NCBI GenBank assembly: GCA_943737045.1
Contig: CALSFV010000345.1
Location: forward strand, 62,001 to 126,000
Source: Parapristionchus giblindavisi
Taxonomy: Eukaryota > Nematoda > Chromadorea > Rhabditida > Diplogasteridae
Length of the DNA stretch: 64,000 nt
Direction of reading: 5' to 3'
Shown here: positions 1-13,003 of the stretch, piece by piece
How positions within the stretch are numbered: the first letter of the stretch is position 1
Layout of the letters: the number at the start of each line of letters is the position of its first letter
Made by a program: the position numbers and the translations under genes
The notes under the pieces: generated by a model
What the model was told of the DNA's origin: nothing
Databases searched by the model: none
Seen by the model: only the letters and a program-made list of their open reading frames with translations

Positions 1-840
1 TGTCCTCATTGTATGTTTGGTATTCCGGTGCAGACCCCTGACTAGTTTGTTCGTGTAATTTCGAGCTAGCTTGCGAAGTCGCCCAATATCTGATCCCTTT
101 TTACCATATTTGGGCAATCGGATCTCGCTTATCCGTAGGGAACTTGTGCCTACTATAGATCTTGAGTTTGTACAAGTTGCTAAATTCGGCCGTGCCTATT
201 CTCCTTTGCCCCAATAATAAAATAAATATTTATCTTTTCATATTGCATTTGATGACATCGAATTGAGGTGAGAGATCAAGAAATGTTGATGAGATCGGAA
301 GGGAGACTAGTTACAGTATGGTACATTTAAAAGGAATTCTGCGGGGTTTGCAGCATTGGAATATTGAAGAAAGGGACATCAGCGTGCTCGATTGTCCTGA
401 AAGTATTCGCGTGGTACGGTATCGTCGAACAGTCATGGAACGTTTACTGGCCGCATACGCGACAACTATGCTGTGTTACATTCCCTTACGTGCATCTGCC
501 GTAACCGTCGTTACGGCGGAGGCACGTAAGGAAAATGTAACCGCATTAGGAAGTTACCGTAACCAACGATAGTGTAAGGCTGCTGTAACTTTCTAATTTT
601 GTTTTTTTTTCAAAACAAATAATTTGGAAAAAAAGATAGTGAAATTTCTACGGAGAAACCATTGTAATTTATTTTCGAATTTTCGAAATTTGTTTTTTTT
701 TCATTTTTGGAAATAATTTTTCGTATAGCCCTGATACCGATCTACGCTGGAGTCGGATGTCACGTAGGCGTCGAGTAAATGTTCCACGCCATCGAAAGAT
801 TTAAGGAAAATGTGGAAGGCATAGGGTGTCGGGAAGAATT
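1..840. other. Region without an assignable gene
   Basis: Base composition is more balanced at 1-230 than in the AT-rich DNA around it. One plus frame stays open from about 68 to 209 (ending PLPQ and two stops), and another from 318 to 572, but neither resembles a family I know and neither shows splice-site structure. The second frame runs straight through the inverted repeat at 475-541, which argues against it being a gene. From 590 to 730 the DNA is poly-A/T rich. The region may hold decayed mobile-element sequence, but that is only inferred. Confidence 0.4.
475..541. repeat. 67-bp near-perfect inverted repeat (hairpin)
   Basis: The arms read GTTACATTCCCTTACGTGC and, reversed on the other side, GTTACATTTTCCTTACGTGC. 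An inner pair CTGCCGTAAC / GTTACGGCGG closes on a four-base CGTC loop. The palindrome therefore spans almost the whole interval with only a few mismatches. It resembles the end or the whole of a small foldback element. No flanking target duplication was identified. Confidence 0.75.
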
Positions 841-1590
841 ATTTAACAATAGATACCGGTAGATGTTGAATTGATGGGAGGTAATAGATCCAATTCATCT
901 GATGCGACTGAATCTACTTCATCTGCATCCAAATCATAGATAGATGAAGATGTTAGTCGTGTGAGGGAATTGTCCACCTTTCCAATGGATTTGCTTTCTT
1001 GTACTTGTGATTGAGTCGTACTTCCAACTAAAATGATGGAGTGAGACATAGAAGACAGTAAACGACGCACTATTGATTGATGTATGTACATACAATATTA
1101 TGGTTTACCTCTATTCTGTGTGGGAGTAACTCGATTGATTCGTTTCCTTCGTTCAATCTCAATATCATCTTCATCTCCTTCACTATCCAAGGAGCATTCC
1201 ACTAATCGACTCTTTTCTCCTTCAGTTACTCCTCTCAATGAGTTATTCGAACATCCAATATCGCCTCAATACAAATCTTTATTTTTAATCATTTCCCCAT
1301 CATCTGATTCTTCTCGTTAAATGGGTCAATTATTATTGTTAGACGTGACTCGTGAGTTTAATTTATTGAAATTGAATCTCTTTTGCCTACAAGACAAAAT
1401 ATTTTCGTATAAATGGTCACACTGAATATTCTTACCATCCTCGTCCAGAGAGAAAACGGCAGAATCTTCAGCAAGCTGGCGAGAACCTAGGAATAAGTGA
1501 TGGTAAAAAGATCAAAGATCATCTTCATTAATACCTCTTCCCGCCCTGTATTTCGCGTAGCCTCCCGATATACTATCGATTGATGATGAG
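841..1590 (-). CDS. 3' exons of an unrecognised gene
   Basis: Three minus-strand segments splice together in one frame. About 1555-1580 reads SGGYAKYRAGRG; about 1434-1487 reads SRQLAEDSAVFSLDEDG; about 1110-1293 contains LDSEGDEDDIEIERRKR; and about 841-1071 ends in PPINSTSTGIYC and a TAA stop. The joins use plausible GT/AG borders with compatible phases. The tail is acidic and serine-rich, with a basic RRKRINR patch and no recognised domain. The gene lies just downstream of HGD on the same strand; an ATG near 1734 (MSGYRSAVIHR) is a possible but unproven start. It could be a small independent gene. Function unknown. Confidence 0.4.
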
Positions 1591-1824
1591 ACGTGACTCA
1601 TCGATCAATAAAACCACGATTGAGAAAGGAGGAAGGACAGGAAAGGAGGAGATTCTAAAGTTATACTGTAGATGTTGATTACTGTAACAATGGGCAATCT
1701 ATGTATGACAGCGGATCGATAACCACTCATAAGAGTCAATGTTTGAATAGAAGAGCAGTAAATAGTTTATCGATATGACAATATAACGATAATGATAAGT
1801 AGAATAATATAATTATGACGATAT

Positions 1825-4800
1825 TCAAGGAAGTTTGAAGTTTTTCTTCAACGGTTGCCAGTCCTTATAGTAATCAGTATCTACATTCTCTTTCACTGCC
1901 CAAGGAGCGATAGCCATGTTGAACGACGATTCGAACATGAATGACTGAAAGAATATCGATTGATTGGAAAGATCAAAGATCAATTCTCCCTACCATAGTT
2001 CCTTCAGCAACTCTTTGAGGTGTCATTGGCTCAGTTGATCCCTTCTCAAATCCTTTCACATCAGGTCCATGAGGAGTCATCATTGAATGAAGAGAAGCTA
2101 AGATTATCGATTAATTATCAATCAATAAATTATGATTACTGTACCTCCACCGGGACGGAATCCTCCTTCCTTTGCTTCATAACATCCAGTAATCAATCCC
2201 ATGTACTCACTCATACAGTTACGATGATAGTACGGTAGTCTAAATTAATCGATTATTGATTATTATTAAAGATCATAAACAAAGAAATAAAAATACCTGA
2301 AAGTATGCTCTGCGACTCCCCAACGAGGAGGGAAGATAACAAAATCAGCAATAGCAGTACCATATTTAACTGAAGGAGCAGTCAAAACAGTGAAGATTGA
2401 AGGATCCTATAAGATCAAAGATCAGTTACAAACAATTTAGGCAAATATCTTTTGTCAAATTAATTTCCAGATGATTTGTAAAATGAGCAAAAGATTTCTG
2501 ATGAGAGTGGGATTCGAACCCACGCCTCCGAAGAGACTGGTGCCTTAAACCAGCGCCTTAGACCGCTCGGCCATCTCACCATGTAGACTAAGGGTGTATT
2601 TGTGGGGTTTCTTGCTAGTGTAAAAAGAGAGAGGTAGTGAAAGATAAGGCTAGAGAAGCAGTGTAACAGTTGTGAGAGATAGAATGTATACTTACAGCAT
2701 GATCAAATGATACAGTGTTCATGACATTGAATAGACGAAGATCATATTTGAATGGAGTGTAGTTACCATGCCAGGCTACTACATCGAATGGAGAATGATC
2801 CTGATAAAGAAGATGATGATAATGATTAGATCATTATTGGTTAGATTAATGAGATGAGACTACTTCAACTTCGTCTTTTCGACTGTTGAAGAAGAAAAAT
2901 GTGGAGTTGTGACATAAACAACGAAGGGGAAATGAGAGAGTATTCCTTCTTACAGACAACAATAAACTAACTAAGATTAGAAGTTACTACTTACTATATT
3001 ACTCTTCATTTATTTTTACTACGAAAAAAAATTTTTTTATAATAATAATATAATGTACCTGTTCAGCAACGAATAATTTTCCTTGATACTTATTGACAAT
3101 CTTGAATGGTTCATCTTTATCTTCAAACCATGCAACAGGAGTAAGGAAATCACGAGGATTTGCCAGTCCATTTGCACCTATACATATACAATATTATAAT
3201 TAGTTAAAAAGATTGTATGGGACACAGCTCCTTGAAAGGATCATAACCATTTTGATAGTTAGAGAACAAAGAAATAGTGTGTGAAATGAAGAGACCGATG
3301 CATTCACTCCGCTAGTTTATTCTCTTCCTTCTCATTTTTTCATTGTTTAAAAATGTTCGTACCAATAGGTCCAAGATCAGGTAGAATGAAGTGGGTTCCA
3401 TAAACTTCAAGAATATATCCACGAGAAGGTGCACGAACAGAAACAGAGAAACGAATACCCTCAAATCATACCATTATTTTACATTTTATGACTTTTTCAA
3501 AACTCGATACAAAGAAAGACGATAGGGCCCATCTTTCCATTTATTTCTACCCCATAAAAGAGACGAATACTTCTATTTGCTTATTTCATTTTAATATTTT
3601 TGTTAGTTCAATGAAATATGATTGGAGGGGGAATGAATGACGTGATGAAACCTTAAATGATTACCTGAGGAATGACTACAATCTCTTGAGGATCAACTAG
3701 AATTCTTCCAAACTCTGTTGTAATCTCCAATGATCCCTCTTGAGGAACTGAAAATGAAAGGATATCAAGATTATTGTCAACGTTCAACTTTATCGTGTTA
3801 ACAAAAATGAAAAGATAATGGAATATTCATTTGAAGAGAAATGACATGTAATAGAATAATGAAATGAATAGACGTCTTACCAATGAGAAGATCTCCATCG
3901 GAATTATAGAATGCCTTATTCTTCATACTAACATTGCATGCATAGTTGTGAATACCTAATCCAACACGAGATACAACATCTCCACCACCACATACTGTAT
4001 ACAGTCCCTATAAATACATATTCATAATATCGATTACTATTAATATCTATCAATTAATCTCTAATAGACAGAATGATAAGTCTTGAAGTGTCCCTTTAAA
4101 GGACATATCAACCATAATACAGTAATGTGTACCTGTACAAAGTCAACATCCTTTCCAGATGGAATAGGATGAGGATTCCATCTATATTGATTAGGAGTTA
4201 TCTCAGCCTTCGAGAAGTCTGAGGTTAGATGAGGTAGATCAATAGGAGAGAAGGGACGATGAATTACTGATGGACGGATACGGTAGAGCCAACTATAACA
4301 TATTCATTTATTGATTGATTAGATAGTAGTAAAGCATATGCATAAACGTTTGGTAGTACTATAGTGAATGGGGTGAAAGGAGGGGAAGAGGGAGAGGGAG
4401 AGATAGGTAGAGAGAGCAAGAGAGGAAGAGGTAGAGAGGGTGAGGTGAAGACTTCCGTCCATTTCATTTTCTCTATAGATTGCATACTCAATAATTGTAC
4501 TCGACATCTTTGTACCTTCTTTTCTTTCTCGTTCCTTCAACCACTTTCGTAATTCTCTAGAGATATTTCCATCTTTCTCCCTCTCCCTCTCCTTTTCTCC
4601 TCTTCTCCTCTCTCTACCTCCATTCTCCCCTTTCTGCTTTTTCTTCTATCCGTTCTTTTCCTCAATTGAGTTGAGGTCTTCTTCTTCTATTCTCTCAGAC
4701 CCATACACAGATAAGAGGATTTGGTGTAATGGTAAACGTCGGAAGGGGGTAGTACTGTACCTTCTCTGATTAGAATGACGAGGGGCTGTGAAGGCTGTGC

Positions 4801-5576
4801 CTGATAGTTGTTCAGCATAGAGACCATGAGGACACACCTACAACATATACATTTATGAACAGTACGTGGTCTCAAATGGACTATCGATTCATTCACACTT
4901 ACTACAGTATCCCAATACATCTACCACAATACGAGAACTATTCATAGTATTTTATTATATTTGTACCTGAGGTGAGTTCTGTCCTACAGGAAGAGCATCA
5001 GGTACACGAGGATCCGTTGACGCAAATTCATTTCCAAATCCAGATTGGTATTTCAACTGAAATAAAGTTGATCTTGATCTTTCAAATGAACGTGACAATG
5101 TAGGCAATGGTATAGATAGTGATAAAAGTGAATTGAGACAATTGTAGTTTCTTCATCTCTCTTGCAATTCTCTCACGTGGTCAATACATAAATAGCAGAT
5201 ATAAAATCTTGGATAGAATCAAATAGTCTAACTATTCAGATCAAATATAATATCTATGAAACATGAATGAACCAGGATTAGAGGGTCTAGAAGAAGACTG
5301 AACTCTAATCTAATTTGACTAGAGACTACGAGAGAAAGGGGAAGAAAGGAAAGAATGAATTTTTCTTTTTCTCTTTTTTTACTCTCAACAATGACAATTT
5401 CATCCAACATAAACGTATTGATCCACCTTTATTCAACCAAACAAAAGACTTTTACCCCTCATGTTTTCTCTATAATCAAACCAACCAAGTGAATGTTTCA
5501 TCCATACTTTACATGGATCAGTAATGATCAAACAACACTATAGAACAATATGTACCTGATTGAATTCGTTGACCAT
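1825..5576 (-). CDS. HGD: Homogentisate 1,2-dioxygenase
   Basis: A cytosolic non-haem iron enzyme of tyrosine/phenylalanine catabolism that opens the ring of homogentisate to maleylacetoacetate. Thirteen exons: 5556-5576, 4967-5056, 4761-4837, 4133-4292, 3881-4007, 3665-3747, 3363-3459, 3059-3177, 2696-2800, 2297-2406, 2145-2239, 1994-2097, 1825-1944. They total 1308 nt (435 residues plus stop), close to the 445 of the human enzyme. The start is MVNEFNQ, spliced in phase 0 to [12 protein letters not shown]. Family blocks seen include [49 protein letters not shown] and VAWHGNY. The iron ligands known in the family are all present: the His of PYYHRN, the Glu of MSEYMG and the His of MTPHGPD. 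Exon 7 uses an unusual TTTGAG acceptor. A tRNA gene lies in the intron between 2406 and 2696. Confidence 0.96.
2499..2580 (-). tRNA. tRNA-Leu(AAG), inside an HGD intron
   Basis: On the minus strand the 82-nt sequence begins GGTGAGATGGCCGAGCGG and ends CCCACTCTCATCA. The seven-base acceptor stem pairs (GGTGAGA with TCTCATC, one G-U). The A box is TGGCCGAGCGG and the B box is GGTTCGAATCC. The anticodon stem CTGGT/ACCAG closes a seven-base loop TTAAGGC, giving anticodon AAG. A short variable arm (TCTCTTCGGAGG) marks a class II tRNA. It is nested in the same orientation as HGD, which is usual for Pol III genes in compact genomes. Confidence 0.95.
4375..4640. repeat. Opposed GA-rich and CT-rich tracts in an HGD intron
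   Basis: The plus strand is GA-rich at 4375-4450 (GAGGGAGAGGGAGAG core) and CT-rich at 4568-4640 (CTCCCTCTCCCTCTCC core). The two tracts are roughly complementary across about 120 bp, so the intron RNA could fold into a hairpin. This is low-complexity DNA with no coding evidence. Confidence 0.7.
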
Positions 5577-7072
5577 CGTATGGTTGTAGATATAAGAATG
5601 ATCTTATGTATTCCTCTTCCTTTATCTACCTTCATTCTATTCCCTTTCATTGAAATGCTACTATCTCCGCCCATTCTACTCTTATACGATCTGATTAGAA
5701 AACCAATGATTTAGGGAGTGATAGGGATAGAATGAGAGAGTATGGGGAATGGAGAGAGTACAGAGAAAGGGAGGGAGTGAGAGAGTGAGTAGATGGGGAG
5801 TGAGGTAGAGAATGAAGAGATAGAGATAACGTGAGATAATGATGAACGCCAAAACAATTATGAAAATGACGACAGAAGGAGAGGGAGAAGTAGAGAGGAA
5901 GTGGGAGAGATATGAAGAGGGAGAAGTGGACATAGGGATAGGGAGAGTGATAAAATATAGAAAATGAGATGGAGAGACTCCTACAACCATAAAGGTAGAG
6001 AGAGGAGATTTGGAAGGAGGAAGAGATAGAGAATAGGTCTTTAGAAGGGAAGATGGAAGAATGTAAAATGAGCTTAGAAGACTCGGATGAACATAGAGTG
6101 AATAAGGGAAGAGGAGGTGGAAAAGACGGAGAGAGAGAGGGAAGAGGAAGACAATCTTGGATAGAGTGAGAGAGTATGGAATATAGAGAGAGTGGAGATA
6201 GATAGATAGACAATAGACATGATTATTACAAAGGATATCTAATTGAAGTGTTTCTCAATCTGTCATCATCTTCTTCTTCTATTCATTAGATATCCATAGT
6301 CTTCTCTATCTCCGTTCTTCTTCTTCTTCTTCATCTTAGTCTGACCTCTTCATCCTATATCCATATCCTCAAGGGAGAATATTCATTCCTTCTTTCCATC
6401 TATCGATTCATCTCTTATTTACTCACTCTCAACTACTCCACTACATTCATCTTTCCAGACTAGACATCACATTACAACATCGATATGGTCATCTTGCAGG
6501 ATATACAGACAGCAGTATGTACAAACTCGTATAAAAACAATAACAAATACTTTATTCATCGGGGGTTTATATCCCAACATCAGTAGGAGACAGAAAAGAG
6601 AAAATAGACAGAAAGAAAACATCAACAAGCAATTTCCCATCAAAGAAAATAAACGATGTCAATCAAAAAGAAGAATATAGGGGAGTCTCTATTTTAGAAG
6701 GGAAAGTCTCGTAGACGGTTTATATCTACTATAACATTAGTACAACAAGTAACACAATTAGATTTTAATTAGGAAAAAAAATTAGAGAAAAAAAGAAGAA
6801 ATAACTATAGGGCATGGGCCTGGAGAGAGAGAAACGATGAGAGATAGTGCGACTAGAAGACCATAGTTGGGAATACAGTAGGAGACATATTGAATAGTCG
6901 AGGGGAGAGTAGAGATCAAAGATCAATCTGTACCCTCCCCTCTAGCCAATAGCCAACAATTGATATTCATGCAACAACTATACACAACTAATCACTCAAA
7001 ATACTGTACCTATGGAGAGGTACAATGATATATGAAGACGATAATGAATGGACGGATACGAATATATATAAT
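5577..7072. other. Intergenic: eIF3c 3' side / HGD 5' side
   Basis: This lies between the eIF3c stop and the HGD start, both on the minus strand, so it must contain the HGD promoter and the eIF3c terminator. From about 5695 to 6200 the plus strand is a GA-rich low-complexity tract. Long minus-strand open frames across it are just the absence of stops in CT-rich DNA. 6240-6350 holds TCT/TTC repeats and 6914-6924 a GATCAAAGATC motif. No exon or RNA gene was recognised. Confidence 0.6.
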
Positions 7073-7868
7073 CTAGAATCGTCCTTTCTGTTGTCCACCA
7101 TCTCTTCTTCTATTCTGTTCTCCTCCTCTATTAGTTCCACTCCATGCTCCTCCTCCACTACGATTCTTATCACCACCATAACGACCACCACTTTGACCTT
7201 CACGTCCCTCACCACGCTGCAATCAAATACATTCATTCTACTCTACTTCGTTAGTCTATGAAAACTTGATCAAAGATATAAAATATCTACTTACATTGAA
7301 GTTAACATTCTTAGTAGTCTTATCTCCTCTATCAGCTCCTCCTCTTCCTCCTGTATACCATGCACCTGGTCCTGAATAACCTCCACGACCACCACGAGGT
7401 TCCATCAACTGAATTGAGAAATAAACTCTTCAATACGATCATACATGGGCGCCGACATGGGGATGCCCCCTGTATAATTAGGGCTTTTCGAAAATTTTTG
7501 GAATGCCTCTTGTAAAAAAAGACGTTTAGGTGAAATTTTTGGAAAAAAAGAGGGCCCCCTGTAAAATTAGCCATTTTTCGCTCGGACACCCCCCCCCCCC
7601 TGTGGAATCGAGCTCCAGGCACCCCGCCCATGTATGAATACGATTCACTCATCATACAAACATTTTCCCTTCATCAATTCCCTCATATCCATATTGAATA
7701 GATGAATACCTGTTCATTATTCTCCTGTAGTCCTTGTAGTTTATCAGCCAGATTGAGAGCAAGCAATTGGAGTCTGCTCGGTTCAACACGATGCATCATA
7801 ACACAATCAGTAGGCTCATCCAGAGTAGCTGAGAGCTCCTCTGATAGAATCATCTTACTGAAATATAC

Positions 7869-7904
<36 letters not shown>

Positions 7905-10900
7905 ACACAGATAAGTATAATGTAATAAAGATAACGATTGGTTCATAATAATAAAGACATGAAAGATGAATGTTCATGGTTGACAGATATACAAACCTTA
8001 TGATGGCATGTACATCCTTTCTATCAAGATCGAATAGACGAGATAGACGGGAGAGTGATACGGTAGCGTAGACAGTCGAATACATGAGAAGATATGTTCT
8101 GAAAGCGTCAATCAAATAATAATAAATAATCAATAACTACCGTACCTAAGTGATTCCTCTTGAATTCGTCGCATGACCATGGCGCGGACAACATCAGCAT
8201 TACGGAAGAGATTCCATACCTGGATAGAGAATATTGATTTGAAAATTTATAGAACATATTTGAAAAATTAAAATTCATTTATCTTATCCGCGCTTTGTGC
8301 AGATTCAAAAATACAAAAGATAATGAAATCAATACAATTATAACCTTGACATTCATCTTCTCATTGACAATATAGTCACGGCACTTGCGCCAGTCTCCAG
8401 CAAGCATTGCTCTGAAATAGTCAATTATCGATCGATCGATCAAACTACAAACTACGATAGATAATGTAGTCATCATACCTACTGGCAGCAACAACATGTT
8501 CACGAGTATTCTCAGGAGGACCAACGAGAGAAGACTGAATAATAATAATCATATTTACAATTCTGAAGCTCATTTTATCATCTGATTACGTTGGTCTTGT
8601 AAGTATTAATTAATCTCCAGTGTATTGTTAGCTTTGAGTAAAAATGCATATTTATATGTTAAAACTAAAAGGTACCTTTTCACTCTGTTTGAGTTGATAA
8701 TGGAAACTTCTGCTAAGAAGACGACGCCGCATTTCAAACTCGTGACTGGCCATATGAGGAATCTATAATAACCATATATTGATTGAATGATGACCAAATC
8801 AGTTCAAGATAATGATTGAATATATCTTAGACAGTACCTCGAGAAGCATGGAACAAATGAGATATACACACTCCATCAACTCAACATTGATATGCATATG
8901 GTAGGGAACTTGACGAGAACGTTCAACCTTCTCCTTAAATGAATAACAAATATTATCATTACATAATAAAAGGATAATCAATCAATAAATATTCAAATAG
9001 TTATCGTATAATTACCTGTTCCTGAGTTCGTTCACTTTGTCTCATAACCATTCCTTGAGCCAATAATTCCTTAGCCCTCTGTGTATTCTGAATCTCAGAG
9101 AGACCTTGATGAGCCTCCTTGATGAAACCATGACGGAATGCACATAGACCAAGTTGACAGATTGTACGATTGTATAAGATCTAAAATGAATCACCATCAT
9201 ACTGTAACCATCATCAATGAATGAATGAATGAATACCTGAGTGGATACATCAGAATGATCAACAATAGCTTGAAGATGAGACATGAGCATGAGATCTCTA
9301 GCCTCATGCCATCTATCATGGAGAGCAAGATGATAGATGTGGCACAGCATAGCACGTTGACTGTAAACAATCAATCAATACAGTATACGATGGATGACTT
9401 GACTTACCGTAGTCTCTTCTCCTCATCGAGAGCATAAATCTGCTTACATAATCTCTCAACAATCTTTCCGGATGGTTCATCTCCTTCGATCGTATCCTCA
9501 TACTATAAATACAATCAATAAGATTATTGATCTAAAGCGGATAAGTGATGTATACCTTGTAGTATAGATGTTCTATTCTGAGCATGTATATCTTACAGAT
9601 CTCATCACTTTGGAATAGATTCTTATTCAATCTCTCATCCACATATGTCTGAGTCTTTTCGATCAATACGCACATGTCCTTCTCTCCCTTCAGCCTAAAA
9701 CACATAAATCAATCAATCAATAATGTGATAGATCATCATACTTATCAATATAATCATTAGAATGACAATCAGCATTCTGGAGTATCTTAGTGAGTTCAGT
9801 ATCGAGACGATGAACATAGAGGAGAATAGAACCACTGACACGATAGGGTACGGTTGAATCCTATAATATACTTATAAACTAATCAATATGAATAGTCAAT
9901 ATACATACGGAGAGATTTTCATCTTCATCAGTGAACTTCATACTGAGTTCAACTTCAGCTTCTGAATCCTTGAGTAGTTCAAGAAGAGATGTGATAGTGA
10001 TCAGAGTTCTGGAAGATGCAATTGAATAACAACTATAAAATTTAAGCGAAATAGTCTGCTCTATATTTTAAATGTATTATTGTTATAGACAATGTGCTTC
10101 ACATAACGGTATCACTCAACCGCTAACCTATTCTTATTCAATTTCAATCATTCATATTCTCGTTAATATTCATATTTCTATTCATCTCACATAAATAATC
10201 GGTGCTTGGATGTTTTCAACGCTTCAACGCTAATAAATGTGTAAATATATAAAATAGAACCAACTTATTCCATGTTCCATACTCCATGAAATCAGAGATC
10301 TTAGCATTCAATTCGAATAGAGATGCAATAATATGGACAAGGATCTTAGCGAGGATACCAAGACCAAGATTCTTCTGTAATTGAGAGACATTATATAAAC
10401 AAGAGAAGATAAGGGAACGTTACCTCAGCAGATATATTGTACAACTCTTGAAGAGTACGAACATGAGTCTTTCTGTTAGTTGTCTTTCTACCACGAGATT
10501 GCATTACTTCATTCAATTTCTTGATCATCACCTAAACATTCATAATTTAATACGAATCAATAAAGATAATCTACCGTACCTCATGTGTGATTTCCTGTTT
10601 GGGTTCGAATAATTGTACAACCTTATCCTCCTTTCTCTGTACAGGAGTCCATTCAGCATCATCGTCATCATCATCCTCAGCTGCTTCTACCTATAACAAT
10701 ATATAATGATAATTAAGCTATATCAATCAATATGTTATGATAATACAAACCTTTCTCTGTTTATCAGCCCTCTTCTCTCTTCTCTTCTTCTTCTCATCCT
10801 TATCTCCATCCTCACGGAACTCCTTCCTGTAATAAACATCCATAACAATTATGGTCAAATAATAAATATCCATATCAATCAATACAAATCAAGTAAATGG

Positions 10901-12136
10901 GATCAAAAGGAATACTGACTTGAGGAAATATTTTCTGAGTACTTCCATCTTCTCATTTTCAAGATCGATATCAGAATCAGATGATGATGAATCATCCTCA
11001 TCTGAGCTCCAATCTGATGCCGATTCATCAGAGTCCAGGTTTCTGAAAATTATAAGATAATAATCAATATATTGATTCATACATCAATTAACTAAATGAA
11101 TATAGCAGAATAAAGGGTAAGAATGAAAAAATACAAGTCTTGCACTAACCTAGCAGGCTTCTTCTTGGTCAATTTCTTCTCCTTCTTCTCATCCTTAGCA
11201 GGAGCTGCTACCTCATCATCATCATCAGAATCAGCCTGTAATAATAATAATAATATATAGCAATAATAACAATTGATAATAACTGACCTTGACTTCATCT
11301 TCAGGACTCTCATAACCAGCCGGATCAGGATTGGCTCTATATAAACTTAGTTCCTCATCCATTTCCTTATTGTACTTACGAACTTTCTGACGAAGACCAG
11401 CAAGACCCTTTGCATTGGCCTTAGACATTGTCTGAATTACAAGACAATATCATTAACTATACTTCATCATTATGACAAACCTTCTTGGCCTCTTTGTCCT
11501 CCCACAACTCATTGACATAATCCTCGAGCTCAGCCAGATATCTCACATAGAATCTGAACAAAGAAGTTGATTACATTATATTCATTAATGATGAATGATC
11601 TACCTGGGGCAAGTTATGTTCTGACGAGCGAACGTCGTCTTAGAGTTAGTGTAGAGCTTAGTCATCTCTTCGAATACTGTAAAAGAAAAGTATCTCACTA
11701 AAACAACATAATGAACGTACAAGAAAGAACAGTTGCCAGATCCTTGATAACTTTGGCATTCTTATTCTTCTTTATCCTCTCCTTCATCTCTTCGAATCTG
11801 TAAATTATTAAAACTAGGTTATAAATATAAATATAAGGTTACTTTCTATCCTTGTGAGTCTTGACGACTCTCTTCTCATCATCTTCACGATCAGATGGGT
11901 AGGCGAAGTCGCGCACACTGAACAATAACAATATAGATTTTACTATTTAGATAATTAAGACAACTATGGCAGCCTTACTTTGGCATACGCCTCTGCTGAG
12001 TTTGCTGCTGCTGCGGGACATCATCGTCACTTCCACTGGACGAATCCGAGTCAGAGCTCGAAACGGCTCCCTACAAATGTAAAATGAACATATTCAAAGA
12101 AGCTCAAAAGTGGGATACCTTGAAGAAACGGGACAT
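7073..12136 (-). CDS. EIF3C: Eukaryotic translation initiation factor 3 subunit C
   Basis: A core subunit of cytoplasmic eIF3 that bridges the 40S ribosome with eIF1 and eIF5. About 28 exons. The first is 12119-12136 (MSRFFK), followed by a serine/aspartate-rich N-terminus (exon start 12070), VRDFAYPSD (11843-11917), [16 protein letters not shown] (11481-11553) and an acidic/lysine-rich linker (10580-11290). The conserved body includes [18 protein letters not shown] followed by LMLMSHLQ (9240-9374), [17 protein letters not shown] (8840-8930) and the C-terminal PCI region with [15 protein letters not shown] (8000-8100) and [12 protein letters not shown] (7712-7858). The last two exons (7296-7410, 7073-7216) add a Gly/Arg-rich RGG tail, as in other eIF3c proteins. 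The 10916 donor / exon 10 acceptor join is the least certain. A 197-bp transposon lies in the penultimate-but-one intron. Confidence 0.95.
7440..7636. mobile_element. 197-bp hAT-like non-autonomous element
   Basis: The ends are a perfect 12-bp inverted repeat, CATACATGGGCG at 7440-7451 and CGCCCATGTATG at 7625-7636. Immediately outside is a perfect 8-bp direct repeat, AATACGAT at 7432-7439 and 7637-7644. An 8-bp target duplication is the hallmark of the hAT superfamily. The interior is GC-richer than its surroundings, contains related pieces (CCCCCTGTATAATTAG, CCCCCTGTAAAATTAG) and a run of 12 C, and has no transposase. It sits wholly inside an eIF3c intron. Confidence 0.85.
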
Positions 12137-12688
12137 GATGCTCTGTTTGTTATGTGTCCAAGAGCACTATCGAGGCGAACCCCTTATTACCTGGAATGGA
12201 GAGAATAGAAAGCAGTAATGATGCAAGAAAATTTTCATCATTAAAATTTCAACTCAGAACAAGGATTTAAGCACATTTCACACATGTACAGTTTCGGCAC
12301 ATACGTAGCTTTGCCACAAAACGTCCAACAGTCGAAATTTAGAGCAACAACCAGTAAAAAATTAAATAAAACAAAAAAATGTTTCAACAAAATTACTCGG
12401 TGTGATAGTTTCGCCCTTTTCACAATTCATCTTACTGTAGAGTGAAAGACAATGTTGATCACGAACTGACTTAATATTTAATTCCTCTGTTCAGTTTGAT
12501 TTACGCAATGTATTTGTTTTACACAATGTTCTATAGGCTGTGAAAGCAAAAACGACCGCTCAACATAGAAACTCTCTCAAATGCAATCGTCTTTCGCTTG
12601 TCTCGCTATGGAAACAAAATGGCTTGAACCAGAATACTGTTGATAAACGTAATGTACTGCGTAATTCTTGTCATTATGGTGATGTATA
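12137..12688. other. Intergenic upstream of eIF3c
   Basis: This is the upstream side of the minus-strand eIF3c gene and should contain its promoter. No TATA box stands out and no coding frame is convincing. CCAGAATACTGT at 12629-12640 is repeated at 13688-13699 on the far side of the palindrome and may be a target-site duplication. Confidence 0.5.
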
Positions 12689-12751
12689 GAATATAGAATA
12701 TTTCTGAGTGTAGCCGAATACTTGACAAGAAGAATTATAGATTATATTTAT

Positions 12752-12790
12752 ATGACGTTTCGATACAATAAACATATCATCATCAGATGG
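12752..12790 (-). ncRNA. Hammerhead-like core, left arm
   Basis: On the minus strand, CTGATGA (12780-12786) is followed by GATA, a nine-base loop, TATC and GAAAC (12757-12761), then GTC. CTGATGA and GAAA are the invariant blocks of a hammerhead ribozyme, and GATA/TATC would be helix II. Penelope-like elements are known to carry such ribozymes near their ends. Here GTC follows GAAAC directly, leaving no loop for helix III, so self-cleavage would need a dimer or is lost. Activity is untested. Confidence 0.35.
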
Positions 12791-13003
12791 AAGAATTACC
12801 TACAAGAACAATATGATCATAGATAACCGTATAAACAAATATATGAGACACAAGCAATCTAAGGATATGACTAGGTGAATGAATGACTGAGTGAGTGGGA
12901 CGCCAATGCGTGTTGGATATAGAGTGAGAGAGAGGAAGAGGGAGAGAAGGAGAGGGAGAGGGAGAGAGGTCAGCTAATAGTGAAGAACAAGGCGAGAAGG
13001 GTA

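Noticed and set aside
5695..6213. 172-codon minus-strand open frame
   Set aside because: It is antisense to a GA-rich low-complexity tract; CT-rich DNA lacks stop codons, and the product is only Ser/Leu/Pro/Phe runs.
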